From: Rheinheimera tangshanensis
Lineage (GTDB): Bacteria > Pseudomonadota > Gammaproteobacteria > Enterobacterales > Alteromonadaceae
NCBI RefSeq assembly: GCF_014645135.1
Contig: NZ_BMLH01000002.1
Location: forward strand, 434,001-498,000
Direction: 5' to 3'
Length of the DNA stretch: 64,000 nucleotides
Position 1 is the stretch's first letter. Each line of letters begins with the position of its first letter. Shown piece after piece: positions 8,233 to 16,546 of this stretch. Position numbers and translations under genes: made by a program. Under the pieces are notes generated by a model. The model ran no database searches. It was not told the origin of the DNA and worked only from the letters and a program-made list of their open reading frames with translations.

Positions 8233-8619
8233 ATGCTTTGGTCAGATGGCGGGTACATGTCAATGAAATTCAAGCAACTGATAATAGGTTCAAAATTAAT
8301 TGAAGCGGTAGGTGAAAATCTACAAGGCTATGTTTGGGGAAGGGATAGTCGATATCTGGATTCCCTTTTTCTCACTTTTGATACGGGAATACTAAAGATC
8401 TACAATCCTGCATGTCTGCTTTGTGACAGTGGTCAGTCAGTAGGATTAGGCTCAATAATTGGTCTTGTTGTTACAGATAGCTTCGTTTTTTCAGATGAAC
8501 TTACATTAGTATTGGATCACAAAATATTAGTACGTGTGTCGCTAAGAGAGGAAGATTGTATTGGACCTGAGGCAGCAGTTTTTCAAGCTGTTTCGGGTGA
8601 TATTGTTGTATTTAATTAA
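8233..8619 (+). CDS. Small protein of unknown function
   Basis: Up to 128 residues; I do not recognise the family. In-frame ATGs at 8257 and 8263 are alternatives to 8233 and none has a convincing ribosome site. The predicted chain (MKFKQLIIGSKLIEAVGENL..., ending GPEAAVFQAVSGDIVVFN) looks like a small alternating-strand cytosolic domain with three Cys. Base composition is lower in GC and codon use is less uniform than in the flanking diguanylate cyclase genes, which suggests acquisition. It is bounded by a downstream hairpin terminator and is probably monocistronic. An immunity-type protein is one guess with no direct support. Confidence 0.55.
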   Translation: MLWSDGGYMSMKFKQLIIGSKLIEAVGENLQGYVWGRDSRYLDSLFLTFDTGILKIYNPACLLCDSGQSVGLGSIIGLVVTDSFVFSDELTLVLDHKILVRVSLREEDCIGPEAAVFQAVSGDIVVFN

Positions 8620-8627
8620 CTACGCTA

Positions 8628-8670
8628 TGTCATTTAAAACTGCATCAAATGACACTGTTTTGTTGTTTTA
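8628..8670 (+). terminator. Rho-independent terminator after the 8233 gene
   Basis: TGTCATTT (8628-8635) pairs with AAATGACA (8647-8654) and is followed by a T-rich stretch (CTGTTTTGTTGTTTT). Confidence 0.65.
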
Positions 8671-8730
8671 TCGACCTAAAGGTGCTGCTCCTGCTACACT
8701 CTTGGAAACTTTCATCCAAAGACCTATCTG

Positions 8731-10749
8731 ATGGTAACAATTGCAGTAAAAACAATACTTTTACTTGGTTCGTTACTGGCTTGTGCGCTGTACTCTGTCG
8801 CGGCTGCTGAGAGCACTGAGGTGACTGAAGCTCAGTTAAAACAGCAACCTAAGTATCCGGATGATTTTTACGACAGGCCTTACGCTGAGCGTGTTACCTG
8901 GTTGCAACAGCAACTGGCGCAAGCCTCCGATGCTGCGCGGCGTTATCAGTTAGGCAGCAGCCTTGGGTTTCAGCATTTTTCTGCCTATGCCAATGAGCCA
9001 TTACGTCAGGCTTGCGCCCAAACCCCACCTCAGGCTTTTGATCTGGATTACCGATTCATCTGCACCTCGGTCAATGGTCTGGACTACGACAGCAATATGC
9101 GTGATTTGATGGCTTTATACGATGATGCAATAGCCGCCGCCAACATAGATTTGGCGACTCAGGTGTTGTCGGGTATGGCCTGGAAGCAATCTGAGCATGG
9201 GGATATTACCAGTGCCTTTCGCAGTTACGGGGTGGCCTTGTCTTTGGCTAACCAGGCCAGTCCTGAAGCTTTGAATGATGTGATGTTAAATACCGCCGCT
9301 TTGTATGTGATGCACGGCGATCAGAGGTATATCGAAAAAGGAGTGCAATTACAGAAAGAGGCTATTGAGCGACTGGAGCAGTTAGTTCAGCAAAAATCTG
9401 ATGCGATGGATTTAGACTATGCCAGCCAGATCATTGGTTTAACTCAGCATAATGTCGGCGTGGCTTATGCGTTGCATTTATTTGATTATCAGCAGGCGCT
9501 CGACTGGTTTGGTAAGGTGAAACCTGAGCATACCGAGGTATGGCGTTCTGCGTTGGTGTTTTCTGCCTTGTCTGCGGCTGAACTAGGCCAAAAAGACAAG
9601 GCCGCAGACTTTGTTGCTAAGTCCGCATCTGCAACAAACAGCAGTGAAATTAACTCAGATTATCTGGACTGTTACCTGCAGTTAGTGCAGATGAAAACAG
9701 GCCACAGCGGTGAGCTAAAGCTGTGCCAGCAGTTGGATGCGCAAGCACCTTTGGAGGTGCGGCTGGATATTTATAAACGACTGGCGGCTATGTCAGAGCC
9801 GGAGTGGCGGTTGCTGGGGCTGGAAAAGCTGCATGGCTTATTTGTCAGCACTTTGGAGTCACAACTGAAACAAAGTTCGTCTCAGGCCGCGTCGCATACC
9901 GAGTTAAGTCGGTTAGAACTGGAATCTGATCTCAAAACTGAACTGTTGGAAACAGAGCTGTCACTGAAAAAAGTCGAGCAGGAAAAACGCCAGAGTCAGA
10001 CGCTGCTCACTATGGCGACCATGCTGATTTTAGTGCTGGTGATCCTGGCTGTGGCTATCCAGCTTGGGCAAAAACGTAAACTGGCGCGGCAGTATAAGTT
10101 GCTCAGCGTACGTGATGGTTTAACCGGCTTACATAACAGGCGTTACTTTGAACAGAATATTGAACGGGAGCTAAGTTTTGTCCGGCGCTGCCAGCAGCAA
10201 GGACGGCCAACGACCTTGGCATTTTTTCTATTTGATATTGATTTTTTCAAGAAAATCAACGATCTCTATGGCCATCAGTCAGGTGATGAAGTGCTGATTG
10301 AATTCTCCAGACGTATCACTACAGTGATCCGTGACACTGATTTATTGATCCGCTGGGGAGGTGAGGAGTTTTTGTTAGTAGCCCGAACCGAGCAAGCTTC
10401 AGATCCACATCAGATGGCTGAACGGATCCGACAAGTGATTTGTCAGCAGCCTTTTGTGGTTGCAGCACAGCAGCAGCTTGATGTTAGTTGCACCATTGGG
10501 GTGTCTGTTTATCCTTGCGTTGAACCAGGCCAGCAGAAGCTGGACTGGGGCAATTTAGTGCAATTGGCGGACGCGGCTTTGTATCTGGGTAAACAAAAAC
10601 AGCGGAATTGTTGGGTTTGCGTTGATTCTATTGCAGACTCAGCCCGGATAGCCGACGTACTGCAGCAAGGACTGGAGACATCCGCACAACAGCAGCAAAT
10701 TAGCCTGACCAGTCAGTTTGAGCTGACTACAGCGTCTGAAAGAGCCTGA
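8731..10749 (+). CDS. Membrane-anchored diguanylate cyclase with periplasmic TPR-like sensor
   Basis: 672 residues. Residues 1-26 are a signal peptide (MVTIAVKTILLLGSLLACAL); about 45-370 are an all-helical, TPR-like periplasmic region (SAFRSYGVALSLANQ, HNVGVAYALHLFDYQQALDW); 372-425 are a coiled coil; 426-446 a transmembrane helix; 455-620 a GGDEF domain with DGLTGLHNRRYFEQN, FDIDFFKKINDLYGH and GGEEF at 543-547. An RxxD inhibitory site (R534-D537) is present. It should convert periplasmic signals into cytosolic c-di-GMP. It is transcribed alone: a terminator lies before it and a hairpin overlaps its stop codon. Confidence 0.92.
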   Translation: MVTIAVKTILLLGSLLACALYSVAAAESTEVTEAQLKQQPKYPDDFYDRPYAERVTWLQQQLAQASDAARRYQLGSSLGFQHFSAYANEPLRQACAQTPPQAFDLDYRFICTSVNGLDYDSNMRDLMALYDDAIAAANIDLATQVLSGMAWKQSEHGDITSAFRSYGVALSLANQASPEALNDVMLNTAALYVMHGDQRYIEKGVQLQKEAIERLEQLVQQKSDAMDLDYASQIIGLTQHNVGVAYALHLFDYQQALDWFGKVKPEHTEVWRSALVFSALSAAELGQKDKAADFVAKSASATNSSEINSDYLDCYLQLVQMKTGHSGELKLCQQLDAQAPLEVRLDIYKRLAAMSEPEWRLLGLEKLHGLFVSTLESQLKQSSSQAASHTELSRLELESDLKTELLETELSLKKVEQEKRQSQTLLTMATMLILVLVILAVAIQLGQKRKLARQYKLLSVRDGLTGLHNRRYFEQNIERELSFVRRCQQQGRPTTLAFFLFDIDFFKKINDLYGHQSGDEVLIEFSRRITTVIRDTDLLIRWGGEEFLLVARTEQASDPHQMAERIRQVICQQPFVVAAQQQLDVSCTIGVSVYPCVEPGQQKLDWGNLVQLADAALYLGKQKQRNCWVCVDSIADSARIADVLQQGLETSAQQQQISLTSQFELTTASERA

Positions 10750-10761
10750 GGTTCAGGCTCT
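10741..10761 (+). terminator. Hairpin at the diguanylate cyclase 3' end
   Basis: AGAGCCTGA (10741-10749) is complementary to TCAGGCTCT (10753-10761). It includes the stop codon; only a short T-containing stretch follows, so efficiency is uncertain. Confidence 0.45.
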
Positions 10762-10880
10762 TGCGCATTGCTGCGAGCAGATCCTGAAAAAATCTCTATC
10801 CGGCTGATTTTTCTGGTAAACCTTTTCCGTTGAATTGGCGTAAACTAAGGCCACTTAGCCGGAAGAGTCATGGATTTGCG

Positions 10881-11966
10881 ATGCGTTATATCAATACCCC
10901 GAACTACGACCACAAGCAAAACGACAAGATTGGTATTTTACTGACCAACTTAGGTACGCCTGATGAGCCAACACCTAAGGCGCTGAAACGTTACCTGAAG
11001 CAGTTTTTATCAGACCCTCGCGTAGTTGAAGTGCCACGTTTATTATGGTGGCTGATCTTAAACTGCGTGATTTTGCAAATCCGTCCCCGGCGCTCAGCCA
11101 AAGCTTATGCCACAGTCTTTACTGAAAAAGGCTCGCCGCTGCTGTTTAATACGCAAGCGCAAAGTGATGCTATTGCTGCTCAGTTGCAGCAGCAAGGTGT
11201 GCAGAATGTAGTAGTTGATTTTGCCATGCGTTATGGCAACCCAAGTTTTGATACTGTGCTGGATAAGATGTTTGCGCAGGGTGTGCGTAAGTTATTGGTG
11301 TTGCCGTTGTATCCACAGTATTCGGGCTCTACTTCAGCTTCGACCTTCGATGAGCTGGCCGCTAACTTTATGCGTCGGCGCTGGTTACCTGATTTACGTT
11401 TTATCTCACATTACCCTGACTACGCACCTTTTATTCGTGCTGCAGCGGAAAAAATTCGCCAGCACTGGCAACAACATGGCCAGGCCGACAAACTGATGTT
11501 GTCTTATCATGGTATTCCAAAGCGGTATTTACTCAATGGCGACCCGTATCACTGTGAATGCTATAAAACCTCGCGTTTAATTGCAGAGGAGTTGGGGCTG
11601 AGTAAAGATCAGTACCTCACCACTTTCCAGTCGCGTTTTGGCCGCGAGGAATGGCTCAAACCTTACACAGACGAAACCTTAAAGGCGCTGCCAGCTCAGG
11701 GCGTAAAAAGTGTTCAGGTATTTTGCCCTGGTTTTGCTGCCGATTGCCTGGAAACCATTGAAGAAATTGGCGAAGAAAATAAAGAGTATTTCTTGCACGC
11801 CGGTGGTGAGCGCTACGAGTACATCACAGCACTGAATGCAGAACCCGCGCATATCGACGCGTTGTGTCAGCTGATTAAAGACAATCTGCACGGCTGGCAG
11901 GTTGAGGCTGATGCGCAGCGGGCTGTGAGGGCTGAGGCGTTGCGGACGGAGAAGTATCCAGGCTAA
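10881..11966 (+). CDS. hemH: Ferrochelatase
   Basis: 361 residues from ATG 10881 (MRYINTPNYDHKQNDKIGIL), preceded by GGA at 7-bp spacing; the frame extends to 10830 without a matching homologous N-terminus. HemH inserts Fe(II) into protoporphyrin IX, the last step of heme synthesis, at the inner face of the membrane. Diagnostic segments are LLTNLGTPDEPT, the metal-binding His in LSYHGIPKRY and the Glu-bearing CPGFAADCLETIEEI. The Cys pattern CHCECYK region is also typical. The length is normal. It is monocistronic, bounded by a downstream bidirectional hairpin. Confidence 0.96.
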   Translation: MRYINTPNYDHKQNDKIGILLTNLGTPDEPTPKALKRYLKQFLSDPRVVEVPRLLWWLILNCVILQIRPRRSAKAYATVFTEKGSPLLFNTQAQSDAIAAQLQQQGVQNVVVDFAMRYGNPSFDTVLDKMFAQGVRKLLVLPLYPQYSGSTSASTFDELAANFMRRRWLPDLRFISHYPDYAPFIRAAAEKIRQHWQQHGQADKLMLSYHGIPKRYLLNGDPYHCECYKTSRLIAEELGLSKDQYLTTFQSRFGREEWLKPYTDETLKALPAQGVKSVQVFCPGFAADCLETIEEIGEENKEYFLHAGGERYEYITALNAEPAHIDALCQLIKDNLHGWQVEADAQRAVRAEALRTEKYPG

Positions 11967-11984
11967 GTTGTTGGCTGATAGTAA

Positions 11985-12014
11985 GGGGCCAGCTTTAAAA
12001 GTGGCCCTCAGTTT
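11985..12014. terminator. Bidirectional terminator between hemH and the convergent 215-aa gene
   Basis: GGGCCA (11986-11991) pairs with TGGCCC (12002-12007) around an AAAA-containing loop, followed by CAGTTTT on the plus strand. Confidence 0.6.
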
Positions 12015-12022
12015 TATCCCGC

Positions 12023-12667
12023 TTAATTCTCCATCTCTTTGACAAGGCTCGTCATGGAATAGACCATGGTCTCGTAGTCAGCCTGACGTTGAACCATAAT
12101 GTCTGGTGTGAAACTGCCTTTAGGTGGTGTTTTGTATAATTCCCTTTCAATATCACCGGGTCGTTCAGCGACTGAGGAGTTATGAAAATATCTCGGATGC
12201 AATTTGTTGTTGTAACTTTTTATTTGCTCAATGATTTCTTCTTTTGACAAACCCGCTTCGATAGCGCGCTCATAAATTTCAATGCGATCATTGGTTTGTT
12301 TATCTATTTCTTTTTCGTAGCTAAGCCAGGTTTGATAATCCAACACCTTATTGTCCGCAGGCCAACGCGGTGGCAAGGTCGTGAAGTCAATTGTTTGTCC
12401 TCCGCGCCCATACACCATCTCCTCCAAAGCGCTTGAGGGTTGTGGTGGTATTCTGTGTGACGTTGAACCAAAACCATCAGGAATTCTTATGTCTTTTGCA
12501 GATGCCCCAGATGCTGAGGCTTTTAGCGCCTTATCCGATAAGGTGACTACTGAGCTTGGAGTATCTTTCGCCTTGCTCTCGGTCGTCTTTAAATCTGTGC
12601 CCTGAGTTAAGTAATGTGACAGTTTCTCTATCTGATTCCTTGGGGGGACTCCGCCTAAAATATTCAT
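12023..12667 (-). CDS. Uncharacterised cytosolic protein, 214 residues
   Basis: I do not recognise a family. The start at ATG 12667 (MNILGGVPPRNQIEKLSHYL) has AGGAG six bases upstream; ATG 12670 would add one Met. The N-terminal third is Ser/Thr-rich and low in structure, containing VVTLSDKALKASASGASAKD, a pattern seen in many short proteobacterial proteins of unknown role. The central part (residues about 95-150) is Pro/Trp-containing then helical and charged (YEKEIDKQTNDRIEIYERAI, SKEEIIEQIKSYNNK). There is no signal peptide or membrane segment. It converges on hemH and borders the possible accessory insertion at 12.8-15.2 kb. Confidence 0.65.
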   Translation of the reverse strand: MNILGGVPPRNQIEKLSHYLTQGTDLKTTESKAKDTPSSVVTLSDKALKASASGASAKDIRIPDGFGSTSHRIPPQPSSALEEMVYGRGGQTIDFTTLPPRWPADNKVLDYQTWLSYEKEIDKQTNDRIEIYERAIEAGLSKEEIIEQIKSYNNKLHPRYFHNSSVAERPGDIERELYKTPPKGSFTPDIMVQRQADYETMVYSMTSLVKEMEN

Positions 12668-12801
12668 CATCAGCTCCTGTTAAATATGCTGCTGATTTGA
12701 AGCAATCTTTGTACCCTTTATCCTTGCTTTAACAAATGTTCACAGTTGTGTTGGTCAACTGATGGTTGACGAAGTTCGAACCTTAGGGGACCGCAAACAA
12801 T

Positions 12802-12838
12802 CAGGACTTGAACCTGAGACCTCTGCCTCCGGGGGGCA
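12802..12838 (-). pseudogene. Decayed 3' fragment of tRNA-Arg(CCG)
   Basis: This 37-bp stretch matches 33 of 37 positions of the anticodon arm to T arm of the intact tRNA-Arg at 15173-15209, in the same orientation. It keeps a paired T stem (CAGG/CCTG) but has no 5' half and no recognisable acceptor end. It may be an old attachment-site half or a tRNA remnant. Confidence 0.7.
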
Positions 12839-13216
12839 AGATGGGAATGAAGTTGTATATTCAATATTTATATAATAACAGTGGCTTAGGTTGTTTTTGT
12901 GGGGTTTATGAATGGTTTTATTCTAGGATGAAACACCATTTAATGCCGATAAAAGCTACAAAATCTACAGGCGATCAAAAATTTATGCCACATTGAAAAT
13001 TAACCGTCTACCCGACGTCGGTTTCAAAAATCACCACTCATGTTGCAGTACCTAAAAGAAAGAATGAGAAGCAGCCTGAAAGTAAGGCGCGCTCGGGTTA
13101 CTCATATTGAAATCAGTGACTAAACCAGCCGCCAAATACACGAGAGATTAGAAATCTTAATCAGTTCTCAGTGTTATATATTGCCCCAAGTGACATGCTG
13201 GAAATGTAAGCGAAAA

Positions 13217-13249
13217 TTGATGCAAATTTTGGTGCAAGAATTGATGCAA
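13217..13249 (+). promoter_or_regulatory. Three tandem 12-bp iterons TTGRTGCAA
   Basis: TTGATGCAA at 13217, TTGGTGCAA at 13229 and TTGATGCAA at 13241 are spaced exactly 12 bp apart, about 50 bp before the start of the HTH-HipA-like gene. A fourth exact TTGATGCAA lies inside the coding sequence at 13317-13325. The most likely role is autoregulation by the fused HTH domain. Confidence 0.65.
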
Positions 13250-13300
13250 TAATTATGCTAAGCTCTTATAGTTAATTGAAAATAAGAGAATTATACTGCC

Positions 13301-14614
13301 ATGGCTAGTTCAGTTATTGATGCAATTTTTGAGTTCTTGCGACGTAATCCCGCCAGTTCAACTGAGCTTGCAAGCTTTTGTGATTGCGATCGCTCAACTG
13401 TGACTCGTCAACTAAAACTGCTTGAAACAAAACTAGTTGCGACAGGCCGCGCTCGCTCTACCCGTTATTATCTGCGCCGGGGCTATGATTCCGACACTGC
13501 ACTTTATCGTGTCAGTGAAGCAGGCCATGCCGAACATTTTGGCACTATGGTCGCAGTGATGCCCAATGGCTATGTTGTGAAAACATCTGGCGATGTCGAT
13601 TATGTTTATTACGACGATTTACCTTGGTGGTTACAAGACTTGCGCCCTCAGGGCTTTCTGGGCCGAAATCTGGCCAAGGCTCTGTTTAAGAGGGGGATAG
13701 TAGTTACTGATGATATTGATTACTGGAAAGATCAGGACATTTTTCAGGCACTGGTGCATGCAAAAGGCGATTCGCCGGGAAACCTGTTGATTGGCCAATT
13801 GAGTTATCAGGAATGGCTACAGCATGAACCCGTCGCTTTATCAGAAGATGACTTTAACAGACTGGCAGCGGATGCGATGGCTGGAGAAGTGGTTGGTTCT
13901 TCCGCCGGTGGAGAGCAACCTAAGTTCTGTGCTTATGTCGATGGCAAGCATAGGTTGGTGAAGTTCACAGAGCCAGTAGTCAATGCGAATAGCCAGCGCT
14001 GGGCTGATTTGTTGCTTGCGGAATACCTTGCTTTAAAAACCTTGGCGGGATCTGGGATCACGGCTACCAACTCAACAATCATCAGGCGTGAACAGCGTAC
14101 TTTTTTAAGTTGTGAGCGGTTTGATCGCATAGGTGTGTTAGGCCGCAAAGGTTTAGTTTCTCTGCGTATGGTGGACATGCAATTTGTTGGGAAGCCAGCA
14201 GAATGGCCTGTCATAGCGCAGTATTTGTTGCAGGATAAACGCATCAGTGCGGCAGATGCGGAGGCTATCACCGTGATTTGGTGTTTTGGTCGTTTGATTG
14301 CCAACACAGATATGCACACAGGTAACCTGTCGTTTTATTTGTCAAAAGACATGTCACTTTCATTGGCGCCTGTATACGATATGCTGCCGATGGCATTTGC
14401 ACCTTTACGAAGTGGTGCTATGGCCTCTACTCATACCTTATCTGTTACCGCGGAAGCCCAGGGTAAGCACTGGCGTCAAGCTTATGCCATGGCAGAGCAG
14501 TTTTGGGGCGAATTAGCAAAGCATGCTGATATCTCATCAGAGTTCAGAGGTATAGTTCAATCGATGCAAATTGAACTGCAGAATAAAAAACAGCTGATTG
14601 AGCGGATGGCTTAA
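13301..14614 (+). CDS. yjjJ: YjjJ-like HipA-family kinase with fused N-terminal HTH
   Basis: 437 residues. Residues 1-60 form a helix-turn-helix (STELASFCDCDRSTVTRQLK); the rest is a HipA-like kinase fold. Visible kinase features are the Gly-rich loop GSSAGGEQPKF (199-209), Lys221 in RLVKF, the catalytic loop NTDMHTGN (335-342, Asp337) and PVYDMLP (358-363) in the metal-binding position. This architecture is that of E. coli YjjJ, in which the DNA-binding part is fused to the HipA part instead of being a separate HipB. No hipB-like gene is adjacent. Three iterons lie upstream. HipA proteins phosphorylate tRNA synthetases, but the target of YjjJ-type proteins is not established by this sequence. 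Confidence 0.85.
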   Translation: MASSVIDAIFEFLRRNPASSTELASFCDCDRSTVTRQLKLLETKLVATGRARSTRYYLRRGYDSDTALYRVSEAGHAEHFGTMVAVMPNGYVVKTSGDVDYVYYDDLPWWLQDLRPQGFLGRNLAKALFKRGIVVTDDIDYWKDQDIFQALVHAKGDSPGNLLIGQLSYQEWLQHEPVALSEDDFNRLAADAMAGEVVGSSAGGEQPKFCAYVDGKHRLVKFTEPVVNANSQRWADLLLAEYLALKTLAGSGITATNSTIIRREQRTFLSCERFDRIGVLGRKGLVSLRMVDMQFVGKPAEWPVIAQYLLQDKRISAADAEAITVIWCFGRLIANTDMHTGNLSFYLSKDMSLSLAPVYDMLPMAFAPLRSGAMASTHTLSVTAEAQGKHWRQAYAMAEQFWGELAKHADISSEFRGIVQSMQIELQNKKQLIERMA

Positions 14615-14766
14615 GTGGTGCAAAGATGAGCTTTAGTTTGGAGTTATTTGGTATGGCCCTCGTAGGTCTTTAATCATGCCCAAACTCATCCCTGCTTTGG
14701 ATCTTTAAAACGTTCTGTCAGAAATAAAAAAACACTTGAGTTGCCTTTAGGCGTTTGATTCGTATG

Positions 14767-14958
14767 GCGTGCCCATCAGGATTACTCGGCGCTTCCTGCG
14801 TCTCGCCCTGTTGGGCGTCGCTGTGCTCCGTCCCAAAAGGCTATCCTGCATGCTACTCGTATCATCCTGATACTCACCCTTACGGGCCAGCGGAGCTGTT
14901 CCAGTTTGCTCCCGGCAAACTGGTGGTCGAACGGCGCGTTCAAATAGGACAGGGTGCC
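14767..14958 (-). repeat. tRNA-associated hairpin-rich repeat, unit 1 (decayed)
   Basis: It begins like a tRNA 3' end on the complementary strand (GTGCCCATCAGG) and shares ATTACTCGGCGCTTCCTGCG, GCCC-N4-GGGC and a TCCCG-loop hairpin with unit 2. The hairpin arms CCAGTTTGC (14901-14909) and GCAAACTGG (14915-14923) pair perfectly although they differ wholly from those of unit 2. No intact tRNA can be folded. Confidence 0.6.
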
Positions 14959-14967
14959 AAAAACACA

Positions 14968-14989
14968 AAAACCACCTTACGGTGGTTTT
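14968..14989 (-). terminator. Terminator copy A
   Basis: AAAACCACC-TTAC-GGTGGTTTT with a T-rich tract on the minus strand. It is part of a 41-bp exact duplicate (14968-15008) of the tRNA-Arg 3' end plus terminator at 15131-15171. Confidence 0.8.
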
Positions 14990-14998
14990 CTTATGTTT

Positions 14999-15120
14999 GG
15001 TGCACCCGCCGGATTACTCGGCGCTTCCTGCGCCTCGCCCTATCGGGCCGTCTTCGCAAGCGAAGACGTTCAAAAACGCTCCCGGCGTTTTTGTCGAATA
15101 AGGTCCGACTCTGCGGATGA
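14999..15120 (-). repeat. tRNA-associated hairpin-rich repeat, unit 2
   Basis: It starts with the exact 3' acceptor end of tRNA-Arg (complement of CGGGTGCACCA). It continues as CCGGATT, then about 75 bp made of four consecutive hairpins, then TCGAATAAGGTCCG, which reads like a T arm split in its loop. Hairpins: GGCGC/GCGCC (15020-15034), GCCC/GGGC (15037-15048), GTCTTCG/CGAAGAC (15050-15067), CAAAAACGC/GCGTTTTTG around a TCCCG loop (15071-15093). Confidence 0.65.
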
Positions 15121-15130
15121 CACAAACAAA

Positions 15131-15152
15131 AAAACCACCTTACGGTGGTTTT
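15131..15152 (-). terminator. Rho-independent terminator of tRNA-Arg
   Basis: AAAACCACC-TTAC-GGTGGTTTT, followed on the minus strand by a run of T. It lies 9 bp beyond the CCA end of the tRNA. Confidence 0.9.
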
Positions 15153-15160
15153 CTTATGTT

Positions 15161-15237
<77 letters not shown>

Positions 15238-15249
15238 GCAACGGTGGGC

Positions 15250-15278
15250 ATTTTATGGGGCTTTGTGGTTATTGTCCA
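15250..15278 (-). promoter_or_regulatory. Promoter of tRNA-Arg
   Basis: On the minus strand TGGACA (15278-15273) and TAAAAT (15255-15250) are separated by 17 bp, 13 bp before the tRNA 5' end. The remaining gap up to the LuxR-type gene (15279-15462) shows nothing recognisable. Confidence 0.7.
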
Positions 15279-15462
15279 GCCAGCATTTGGCCTAATTCTA
15301 TTGCTTGGGTTTAAAGGCACAAAAATTAACCAATGCTGGATAAAGAACTGCTTTTACCGCAGATCCTGTAGCTTTGTCCCAAAGGCAACACAATTCCCTA
15401 TTTGTCATCTTGTGTGCGTGCAAAAAATATGTAACTTTCAATGGCACGGGAAGATGTTGATA

Positions 15463-15481
15463 TCACAGTAAAACACTGTGA
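15463..15481. promoter_or_regulatory. Palindromic operator candidate before the LuxR-type gene
   Basis: TCACAGT-N5-ACTGTGA is a perfect 7-bp-arm inverted repeat about 50 bp before the start codon. It has the symmetry expected for a LuxR-type dimer but could serve another regulator. Confidence 0.45.
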
Positions 15482-15532
15482 GATCAGATAAAAGTGTTCA
15501 TGCTGGCGTTGGACGTTCGGCTTGAGGTGGGT

Positions 15533-16426
15533 ATGGAGCCAGTAAAGGGTAAAGTGTATCGGCCTGCTTTGGGGCTGATGTTTGATGACAAAGTGATCAC
15601 TGCATTTTCTAATCTTTGGCGCTGTTTAGGCAACGCTGATTTCAGCACAGCTGTGATGGATGTGCTGGATGCTGTTTGTCCTACCGATTCTTGTGGTGTG
15701 TTGGTGTTTTACACTCAGCGTAAGCCGTTGAGTTTACTGCACCGTTTTAACCCTGTGGATCGTAAAGTCTCGGCTGATATTTATTCCACCGGGCCTTATG
15801 CGCTTGACCCTCAGTACCGGCTGTTTTTAGCAGGTTGCCCTACCGGCGCTTATTGGCTGCGTGATGTAGCGCCTGATGATTTTTATTCCAGCGAATACTA
15901 CGAAACCTTTTATTCCAAAACCGGCGTGGCCGATTCCGTTGATGTGTTGTGGCGTATCGATGAAGACTCGGCACTGGTATTTTTTATGCAGCGTAATATC
16001 CATAGCAGCGAATTTACCGCCGCCGATTTAACCGCGCTAAATATGGTATTACCTATTTTATCTGAAGCTTTGGCCAAACATTATCAACTAGCCGCTGCGT
16101 TGCCGCTGGCTAATCCGGATGATAAAACTCACCAACAGGTGGAATGTACCTTAAGTCATTTTGCCAGTTCTTTGCTGACCAAAAGAGAACGTGATGTGCT
16201 GCTTTATATGCTGCGTGGTTATTCGTCGGCTTTAACGGCGGAGAAGCTAAATACTTCAGATGGCACAGTGAAAATTCACCGCAAGAATATTTACCGCAAG
16301 CTGGAAATTGGCTCACAAGCTGAGCTGTTTTCGTTATTTATCAACTGTATTCCTTTTGCCCGCCCTGAAGAGAATACCGATCCACTCCAGCTCTACCAGC
16401 AAAGCCACCAACCCCTTCGTACTTGA
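15533..16426 (+). CDS. LuxR-family transcriptional regulator of the cyanophycin-type locus
   Basis: 297 residues from ATG 15533 (MEPVKGKVYRPALGLMFDDK), chosen because GAGG lies five bases upstream; the frame is open back to 15494 without a ribosome site. The C-terminal part (SSLLTKRERDVLLYMLRGYS, then LNTSDGTVKIHRKNIYRKLE) is a LuxR/FixJ-type HTH. The N-terminal 200 residues form an uncharacterised sensor region without a receiver domain, so this is not a response regulator. It precedes the receptor, cyanophycinase, transporter and dipeptidase genes and probably controls them. The last three residues and the stop codon come from an ERIC-like element, so the C-terminus may have been altered by its insertion. 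Confidence 0.82.
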   Translation: MEPVKGKVYRPALGLMFDDKVITAFSNLWRCLGNADFSTAVMDVLDAVCPTDSCGVLVFYTQRKPLSLLHRFNPVDRKVSADIYSTGPYALDPQYRLFLAGCPTGAYWLRDVAPDDFYSSEYYETFYSKTGVADSVDVLWRIDEDSALVFFMQRNIHSSEFTAADLTALNMVLPILSEALAKHYQLAAALPLANPDDKTHQQVECTLSHFASSLLTKRERDVLLYMLRGYSSALTAEKLNTSDGTVKIHRKNIYRKLEIGSQAELFSLFINCIPFARPEENTDPLQLYQQSHQPLRT

Positions 16427-16546
16427 AGCCACAACTTTATTGACTGCATGATTATTACAGAATAAGGCTCGCCCCAGTCACATAGTGTTTCTATGCTCCT
16501 AGGGTCTCGCGAGCTTGTCGCCTCGCTGTGACTGCAATTACTTTGG
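16414..16546 (+). repeat. ERIC-like imperfect palindrome, copy 2
   Basis: 133 bp, the longest copy, with about 16 extra bases in the left arm. Ends CCTTCGTACTTGAAG and CAATTACTTTGG. The left-arm CCACA pairs with TGTG in the right arm where other copies have CCGCAG/CTGCA. The core is CCCCAG, TC, ACATAG ... CTATG, CTC, CTAGGG. The TGA at 16424-16426 inside it ends the LuxR-type gene. Confidence 0.85.

Larger units (their letters stand above)
12668..13300. other. Intergenic region with a tRNA fragment and operator-like repeats
   Basis: About 630 bp without a credible gene. It contains a small palindrome GTCAAC-N5-GTTGAC at 12754-12770, a decayed tRNA-Arg 3' half at 12802-12838, and three 12-bp iterons at 13217-13249 before the HipA-like gene. 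Nothing recognisable lies in 12850-13200. Confidence 0.6.

Noticed and set aside
15463-15481. CRP binding site
   Set aside because: The half-sites are in the reverse order to TGTGA-N6-TCACA, so it does not match the CRP consensus.
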